DNA from: Methylacidiphilaceae bacterium UBA1321
Lineage (GTDB): Bacteria > Verrucomicrobiota > Verrucomicrobiia > Methylacidiphilales > UBA1321
DNA length: 12,259 nucleotides
Direction: 5' to 3'
Assembly (NCBI GenBank): GCA_002306945.1
Contig: DBTH01000063.1
Span: 1-12,259, forward strand
Every line of letters begins with the position of its first letter. The first letter of the stretch is position 1. The notes under the pieces were generated by a model. The model saw only the letters and a program-made list of their open reading frames with translations. It was not told the DNA's origin and ran no database searches. A program made the translations under genes and the position numbers. Shown one piece after another: positions 8,801 through 12,259 of this stretch.

Positions 8801-9056
8801 CGGTGACCTGATCCCAGTTGGAACGGTCGGTGCTGGTGGCAATGTCGGCGGGGACGACGTCTTCGGGACGTTCGGCCATTTTGAAACGCCATTGACCATC
8901 GAGGAGTTGGAAATAGGGCGACTGATTGCGGTCGAGCGAGGTGGCTTCCTTGAGCGAAGCGAAGGGGTAAGCCGTGGCGCGCATGGGGAGGCGGTTGACG
9001 GAGATACACTCGGGGGAGATCCAGGACTTGGCGGAACCAATGAAGAGAAGATCCAT
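5898..9056 (-). CDS. lacZ: Beta-galactosidase, glycoside hydrolase family 2 (LacZ type)
   Basis: 1052 residues, close to the 1024 of E. coli LacZ, with the same five-domain order: sugar-binding jelly roll (about 40-220), first immunoglobulin-like domain (about 222-340), TIM barrel (about 342-635), second immunoglobulin-like domain (about 637-750) and C-terminal beta-sandwich (about 765-1048, with WRGATDNDG at 805-813). The GH2 signature spans NRHDHHDTKGKALDRETIRL (360-379). The catalytic acid/base is E464 in LGNETGYG and the nucleophile E548 in MCEYSHAMGNSNGG. It should hydrolyse beta-galactosides such as lactose or plant galactoside fragments by retention. No signal peptide is seen, so it is probably cytoplasmic; NRLPMRATAYPF near the N-terminus fits the usual LacZ start. 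No strong ribosome site precedes the ATG at 9056-9054. No permease or regulator gene is adjacent, and it seems unrelated to the nif genes downstream. Confidence 0.95.
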   Translation of the reverse strand: MDLLFIGSAKSWISPECISVNRLPMRATAYPFASLKEATSLDRNQSPYFQLLDGQWRFKMAERPEDVVPADIATSTDRSNWDQVTVPGNWTLQGYGYPHYTNVQMPFPEEPPFVPEKNPTGIYSTEFTVPATWNDRRIVVHFGGAESVLYVYVNGQPVGLSKDCRLPSEFDLTPYIKAGAKNLLTAIVVKWSDATFIEDQDQWWMGGLHREVYLYSTPKVHIADVFAVGNLENNYINGRLNLDVRIAFPGTAVEDGWQAEIQLVSPSGKNVFAKPVSRPFAFSGWTGAPNRTLAKFSEPVKKPLLWSAEEPNLYKLLVTLKNPKGQTVDVTATRIGFRSVEVRDRSLLINGKRVLIHGVNRHDHHDTKGKALDRETIRLDALTMKRHNINAVRTSHYPNDPYWLDTCDELGLYLIDEANLEAHAFYGQLGKDPRWAGPFLERAVRMVERDKNHPAIILWSLGNETGYGANQDGMAGWVRGRDASRPLHYEPAIWVQGIDEKNQPTNFRYNMGHHATDIVCPMYAQLEHLLEWANPKNPDKRRPLIMCEYSHAMGNSNGGLGDYYDLFEKIPGLQGGFIWEWLDHGIKQKTKDGKEFWAYGGDFGDKPNDLNFVCDGLVWPDRTPHPGLNEFKHLAQPLKTLRYNEKTGTLEVKNKRDFVSSKWIRVDWELKVNGILKAKGKLPTLKAAPQAIEKIKLKLPSIVIEKGQEAFLNFRYTAAADTSWCSAGHVLGWDQLPLKLKTKPTAKIATLPTPVQPLALKQNDTRLTIANDSLELVVSKTNAQIETLRWQGRDLIVSGPQLQLWRGATDNDGIKGWSGQDNKPLGRWLKAGLNQVSLKPVSVNVRSNKNGSITLQLENVAACTASSHAVRHQHTYTIQPNGRILAENVFTLDKAIADPPRLGVVLTLKPGLEQLKWFGRGPFENYRDRKRAAIVDLYESTVTGQYIPYILPQEHGNHTDVRWLSLENADKLGLQFVAGELLEFTASHFTAADLFAAKHTYDLKPREEVILSLDYHQRGLGTASCGPDTREPYRIAAGKYRLNYYLIPSIKK

Positions 9057-9118
9057 GATAGAAATGTAATAACAGCAATAGGGGTAAATTCAAGCAAAAA
9101 TAAAGTGTTTATTAAATA

Positions 9119-9133
9119 GTAAAACAGTTTTAC
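9119..9133. promoter_or_regulatory. Perfect palindrome upstream of the beta-galactosidase gene, candidate operator
   Basis: GTAAAACAGTTTTAC is a perfect seven-base inverted repeat around a central A, 63 bases before the beta-galactosidase ATG, in the AT-rich gap 9057-9190. On the minus strand it overlaps a TTGTAA hexamer that could act as a -35 box, with TAATAA 15 bases downstream (short spacing). A repressor site responding to sugar is plausible; no regulator gene is in the window. Confidence 0.45.
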
Positions 9134-9190
9134 AAAAATAAAAATATTGAAACCAATGAGTTGTGCAATCGCGGAGGGCGCGGTGTTTTT

Positions 9191-10273
9191 TTAGATGGCA
9201 GACAGATACTGCCGCAGCCGGGTGGAATAATCGAGTTGTTCGAGATAGCGGGAGGCGGTCCGAAAGGATTGCTCGGAGAGCTGCTCGCCGAACTTCCGCA
9301 GATCGGTGATCAGGGCGATATTAGCCGCAATGGCGGGGGCATCCGCGATGGGACTGAGGAGGGCGTTCTCCTTGTGTTTGAGCAGATCGATGCCGCTGTC
9401 GGTGGCGGTGACGACGGGGATTAATCCCTCGGCCATCGCTTCCATGAGGCTGACGCTGGCGCCTTCGAATTCGGAGATCTGGAGGAAGATGTCGTGACTG
9501 TGGAGCAGTTCGTTCATTTCCCACGGGGGCCGGGCTTCGAGAAAAGAATGGGGCACGTGTTTGCCGTGGGAGAAGGCTTCCTTGAGCTTGTCCGCATCCG
9601 GGCCGTCGCCGACGACGGTCAATTCGGCGGGGGTATTGGCGTGAGCGAGACAGCGGCTGATTTCGGGCAGATCGAGAACCCGTTTTTGAACCTGGAGCAG
9701 GCGACCGTTGAAAAGGACGCGCAGCGGGCGCAGGGATTGCCAATCGCGGACGGGGGGCGCTTGCGGGACGGGAATATTCCAGGCGGGCAGAGAGGGGATC
9801 GTTCCGGCGCGGTGGGGAAGGAGTCTTTCGAGTTTTAGCTGGCAGACGGGGCTGACGGCGATGATGCCCTTGAGCTTCGAATCGAGCCGCTGGAGGTTTG
9901 AGTAATAGTAATCCTGGTCGCTGTGGCAAATTCCGACCAGTTTCAACCGGCTTGCCATGCCGGGACTGAGTTCCTCGACGAGATCGACGTATGGGTAGGC
10001 GTGATTGATGAGGTGAATGGCGGTCTTGTTCTTTTTGAGAAAGGCGAGGAACTCCTGCGCGGAGCGGATGCGCATGTCGTAAAAGGCGCTGGCGTCGCAA
10101 ACCTGGGCGAAACGGAAGGGCTGGATTTCGAGACTGACAAGCGTGAGCCGAATGCCGTCGGCGGGTAACTGCTTTTTAAGGCGCCACATCCACGAGAAAA
10201 TGCCGCTGATGGCGGTGCCTTCGGTATGCCAGACGACGAGGTGCAGAGGGGGATGGGAACTCGGTGTGCTCAT
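9191..10273 (-). CDS. Glycosyltransferase family 4 (GT-B fold)
   Basis: With the ATG at 10273-10271 the protein has 360 residues. A TTG 16 codons upstream would extend it, but the extra residues do not look like the fold and no ribosome site favours it. The N-terminal Rossmann half starts at LHLVVWHTEGTAISGIF. The donor half has VLFNGRLLQVQKR (187-199), LTVVGDGPDADKL (218-230) and FLQISEFEGASVSLMEAMAE (263-282), which contains the GT4 E-x7-E motif (E270, E278), then a DSG turn (292-294). It should transfer a sugar from a nucleotide-sugar donor to an oligosaccharide, lipid or surface polymer; donor and acceptor cannot be told. No membrane helices are seen. It is transcribed away from the GT4-GT2 gene, 148 bases apart, suggesting a glycan locus extending to the right, and ends 134 bases before the beta-galactosidase start. 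Confidence 0.85.
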   Translation of the reverse strand: MSTPSSHPPLHLVVWHTEGTAISGIFSWMWRLKKQLPADGIRLTLVSLEIQPFRFAQVCDASAFYDMRIRSAQEFLAFLKKNKTAIHLINHAYPYVDLVEELSPGMASRLKLVGICHSDQDYYYSNLQRLDSKLKGIIAVSPVCQLKLERLLPHRAGTIPSLPAWNIPVPQAPPVRDWQSLRPLRVLFNGRLLQVQKRVLDLPEISRCLAHANTPAELTVVGDGPDADKLKEAFSHGKHVPHSFLEARPPWEMNELLHSHDIFLQISEFEGASVSLMEAMAEGLIPVVTATDSGIDLLKHKENALLSPIADAPAIAANIALITDLRKFGEQLSEQSFRTASRYLEQLDYSTRLRQYLSAI

Positions 10274-10385
10274 AGGGACGAATCGGGCTATCAATGAAAC
10301 GGATCGGTCCTTTGGGGGCAAAACTTTACCGGGATCGGAAAACCGAAGAGTGTTAATTAGGTGATTTCTAAAATGAGTCTACTAA

Positions 10386-10412
10386 AGTAATCGGCCTTTG
10401 ACTCCGATTACT
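10386..10412. promoter_or_regulatory. Perfect 9-base inverted repeat just before the GT4-GT2 start codon
   Basis: AGTAATCGG (10386-10394) and CCGATTACT (10404-10412) are perfect reverse complements separated by nine bases, ending nine bases before the ATG at 10422. It lies between two divergent genes and is not followed by a T-run, so a terminator is unlikely. It could be an operator for one or both genes, or an mRNA hairpin over the translation start; no ribosome site is visible in front of this ATG. Confidence 0.5.
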
Positions 10413-10421
10413 CTTCTACAT

Positions 10422-12259
10422 ATGGGAGGCAGAATCTGCATCGTTACCCCGGATATAGTTGGGCCGATGAAAAATGGGGGGATCGGCACGCATTGCTATT
10501 GGCTGGCGCGTTTTCTGGCAAAAAGCGGGTACGCGGTGAGCGTTCTCTACACAGGTCCGTTTCAATTTGGCACCTACAAGGAAGTCCAAGTCTTTTACGC
10601 TAAAGACAAGATCGAGTTTTTCTCGCTTTCAGAAATACCCAAGCCCAAATATCAGTACTACGGCATCGAGTATCAGGGAGAGGTTTCCGAGCGGGTCTAT
10701 CATTTCCTTAAGGACAGATCGTTTGACGTCATCCATTTTCAGGACTGGCAGGGTAATAGCTTTGCCTCTATTCAAGCGAAAGAAACGGGTGTCGCTTTTG
10801 AATGGACGGAACTTGTCGTAGGAGTCCATTCCCCCTCGCTATGGGAGCGCGAAGGCATGCAAATCTGGGCCGCGTCACCGATTACCGAATGCCGGTTGGA
10901 TTACATGGAGAAGTATGCCATTGAGCATGCCGACCGCGTGTGGTCACCGTCACAAGCCATGCTGGATTGGCTCGCGTCGAAACGTATTGTCCCGAAGAAC
11001 AAAGCGCGGATCATTCGTTACCTGATTCATTTTGATAATTTGGTACCACAGACTCTGCCCGGCAATGTCGCGAAAGATATTTCCCACCTGGTTTTCTTTG
11101 GCCGCCTGGAAACGCGAAAAGGCTTTGAGCTGTTTGTAAATGCCATCAACAAACTCCTTAAATTCCACCCCGTCCACGACATCAAACGCATTACTTTCCT
11201 GGGCAAGATTGGCAAAGTGCAGAACAATGCCAACGCTCTTTATTACCTCAAGCAAACCGCGGAAGATTGGAAGACTCATGGTATTGAGAGCAAGGTGATA
11301 GATAATTTTGATGCCTTTCAGGCCATCCGTTACATTCAGAAGACAGGCGCAATAGCCATTATCCCGTCGCTGTTGGATAACTATCCATACACGGTTCTCG
11401 AGTGCATCGAAAACCGGATCCCCTGCCTTGCCTCTTCTGTTGGAGGCATCCCGGAAATGATCCATGCCGAGTGCACGTTTAAGCCCACCGTGGATTCTCT
11501 TCGTGAAGCGCTTCAGGAGCGACGGACGCGTATCGAGAAAATGGGGAGCACTTATTCCAACGAACAAGTCCAGCAGGATTGGCTGTCCTATTCGGCCGAA
11601 CTTATCGCGGGACAGGAGAAAATCGTCCATTCGGAAAGTACTCCGCGAGTGTCGATCTGTGTTGCCTACTACAATTACGGCAAATATCTGCCCCAGCTTC
11701 TGGATTCGCTGAAAAAAAACGACTATCGCAATTTTGAGGTGATTGTCGTCAACGACGGAAGTACTGACTCTTCTTCCATACAGGTATTCAAGCAGCAGGA
11801 ACAACAGTTTTCCCATTATGGATGGAAATTCATCAGTCAGGAAAATCAGGGGATAGGGGCGACGCGCAATTTTGCCGCCAGCCAGGCAGAGGGCGAATAC
11901 CTCATTTTCATGGATGCTGACAATGTGGCCACGCCCCGGATGATCTCCACGTTTGTCCGGGCCATCCAGAAGCGCGGGGCTGACGCGCTTACCTGCATGG
12001 CCACTGTTTTCCGGGGAGATGGTTATCCGGATTCCAAAACGGAAGTCTTTTATCTCTACCGGCCGCTTGGGCCTGTGCTCGAAATGGCCATGCTGGAAAA
12101 TGTCTTTGGTGACGCCAATTCCATTATGACCAAGAAGGCATTCGATGCGATTGGAGGGTTTGGAACAGATCGTTCGACGAGCTACGAGGATTGGGAACTT
12201 TTCGCGTCTCTGGTTCTTGAAGGCTTTACACTGGACGTCATACCCGAGAGACTTTTCTA
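10422..12259 (+). CDS. Two-domain glycosyltransferase, GT4 then GT2 (612 residues visible; runs off right edge)
   Basis: The frame is open from the ATG at 10422-10424 to the window end with no stop. Residues 1 to about 395 form a GT4 module: RICIVTPDIVGPMKNGGIGT (4-23, donor glycine-rich loop), HADRVWSPSQAMLDWL (169-184), LVFFGRLETRKGFELF (223-238) and IIPSLLDNYPYTVLECIENR (313-332). The usual E-x7-E is here D319-x7-E327, a conservative change. Residues from about 407 form a GT2 (GT-A) module: PRVSICVAYYNYGKYL, VIVVNDGSTDSSS (440-452), MDADN (497-501, the metal-binding DxD) and YEDWEL (588-593). Such proteins build surface polysaccharides or O-antigen-like glycans, each module adding a sugar; specificity is unknown. 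No signal peptide or helix is seen in this part. ATG 10422 is chosen because the first Rossmann strand begins directly after it. Confidence 0.88.
   Translation, partial: MGGRICIVTPDIVGPMKNGGIGTHCYWLARFLAKSGYAVSVLYTGPFQFGTYKEVQVFYAKDKIEFFSLSEIPKPKYQYYGIEYQGEVSERVYHFLKDRSFDVIHFQDWQGNSFASIQAKETGVAFEWTELVVGVHSPSLWEREGMQIWAASPITECRLDYMEKYAIEHADRVWSPSQAMLDWLASKRIVPKNKARIIRYLIHFDNLVPQTLPGNVAKDISHLVFFGRLETRKGFELFVNAINKLLKFHPVHDIKRITFLGKIGKVQNNANALYYLKQTAEDWKTHGIESKVIDNFDAFQAIRYIQKTGAIAIIPSLLDNYPYTVLECIENRIPCLASSVGGIPEMIHAECTFKPTVDSLREALQERRTRIEKMGSTYSNEQVQQDWLSYSAELIAGQEKIVHSESTPRVSICVAYYNYGKYLPQLLDSLKKNDYRNFEVIVVNDGSTDSSSIQVFKQQEQQFSHYGWKFISQENQGIGATRNFAASQAEGEYLIFMDADNVATPRMISTFVRAIQKRGADALTCMATVFRGDGYPDSKTEVFYLYRPLGPVLEMAMLENVFGDANSIMTKKAFDAIGGFGTDRSTSYEDWELFASLVLEGFTLDVIPERLF

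Noticed and set aside
9160..9192. Terminator after the GT4 gene
   Set aside because: The short CGCG arms on the minus strand are not followed by a T-run in the direction of transcription.
10319..10321. TTG start for the GT4 glycosyltransferase
   Set aside because: It would add 16 residues unlike the fold, without a clear ribosome site; the ATG at 10273-10271 directly precedes the first Rossmann strand.
10950..11816. Minus-strand open frame of 288 residues opposite the GT4-GT2 gene
   Set aside because: The plus strand is open throughout and carries clear GT4 and GT2 motifs, so this is an antisense shadow.

Overview
The window carries the proximal half of a nitrogen-fixation cluster, followed by a sugar-metabolism gene and two glycosyltransferase genes. 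Everything from 1 to about 10.27 kb lies on the minus strand; the last gene is on the plus strand. NifH is of the anaerobe type (cluster III in the usual nif phylogeny), and two PII-like genes (nifI1, nifI2) sit between nifH and nifD, as in methanogens, clostridia, green sulfur bacteria, sulfate reducers and diazotrophic Verrucomicrobiota. A large GH2 beta-galactosidase, a two-part DUF3592 membrane protein, moderate-to-high GC coding sequence and weak Shine-Dalgarno signals at many starts suggest a saccharolytic, anaerobic or microaerobic bacterium, perhaps of the PVC group (Verrucomicrobiota or relatives). That placement is inference, not proof.

Layout, in transcription order on the minus strand: a GT4 glycosyltransferase (10273-9191); a LacZ-type beta-galactosidase (9056-5898); nifA (5771-4107); a five-helix membrane protein with a DUF3592 domain (4043-2877); a 527-base non-coding region; then nifH (2349-1522), nifI1 (1466-1143), nifI2 (1112-732) and nifD (707 to beyond the left edge). 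On the plus strand a GT4-GT2 two-domain glycosyltransferase starts at 10422 and runs off the right edge.

How it works together: NifA is a GAF/AAA+/Fis-type activator of sigma-54 RNA polymerase. The region upstream of nifH holds a -24/-12-like element (2444-2459) and, 120 to 370 bases further upstream, three copies of a palindrome related to CCTAC-RGRAAY-GTAGG. No classical NifA site (TGT-N10-ACA) was found by eye, so the palindrome is the best candidate for a lineage-specific activator site. NifI1 and NifI2 would inhibit the finished enzyme when nitrogen is plentiful. The beta-galactosidase and glycosyltransferases have no evident link to nitrogen fixation, and the nif block probably ends between nifA and the beta-galactosidase gene.

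Most worth a second look: the nifH-upstream palindrome family; the uncharacterised membrane protein between nifA and nifH; and perfect inverted repeats in front of nifA, the beta-galactosidase gene and the GT4-GT2 gene. I saw no RNA genes, CRISPR array, insertion sequence or convincing rho-independent terminator.
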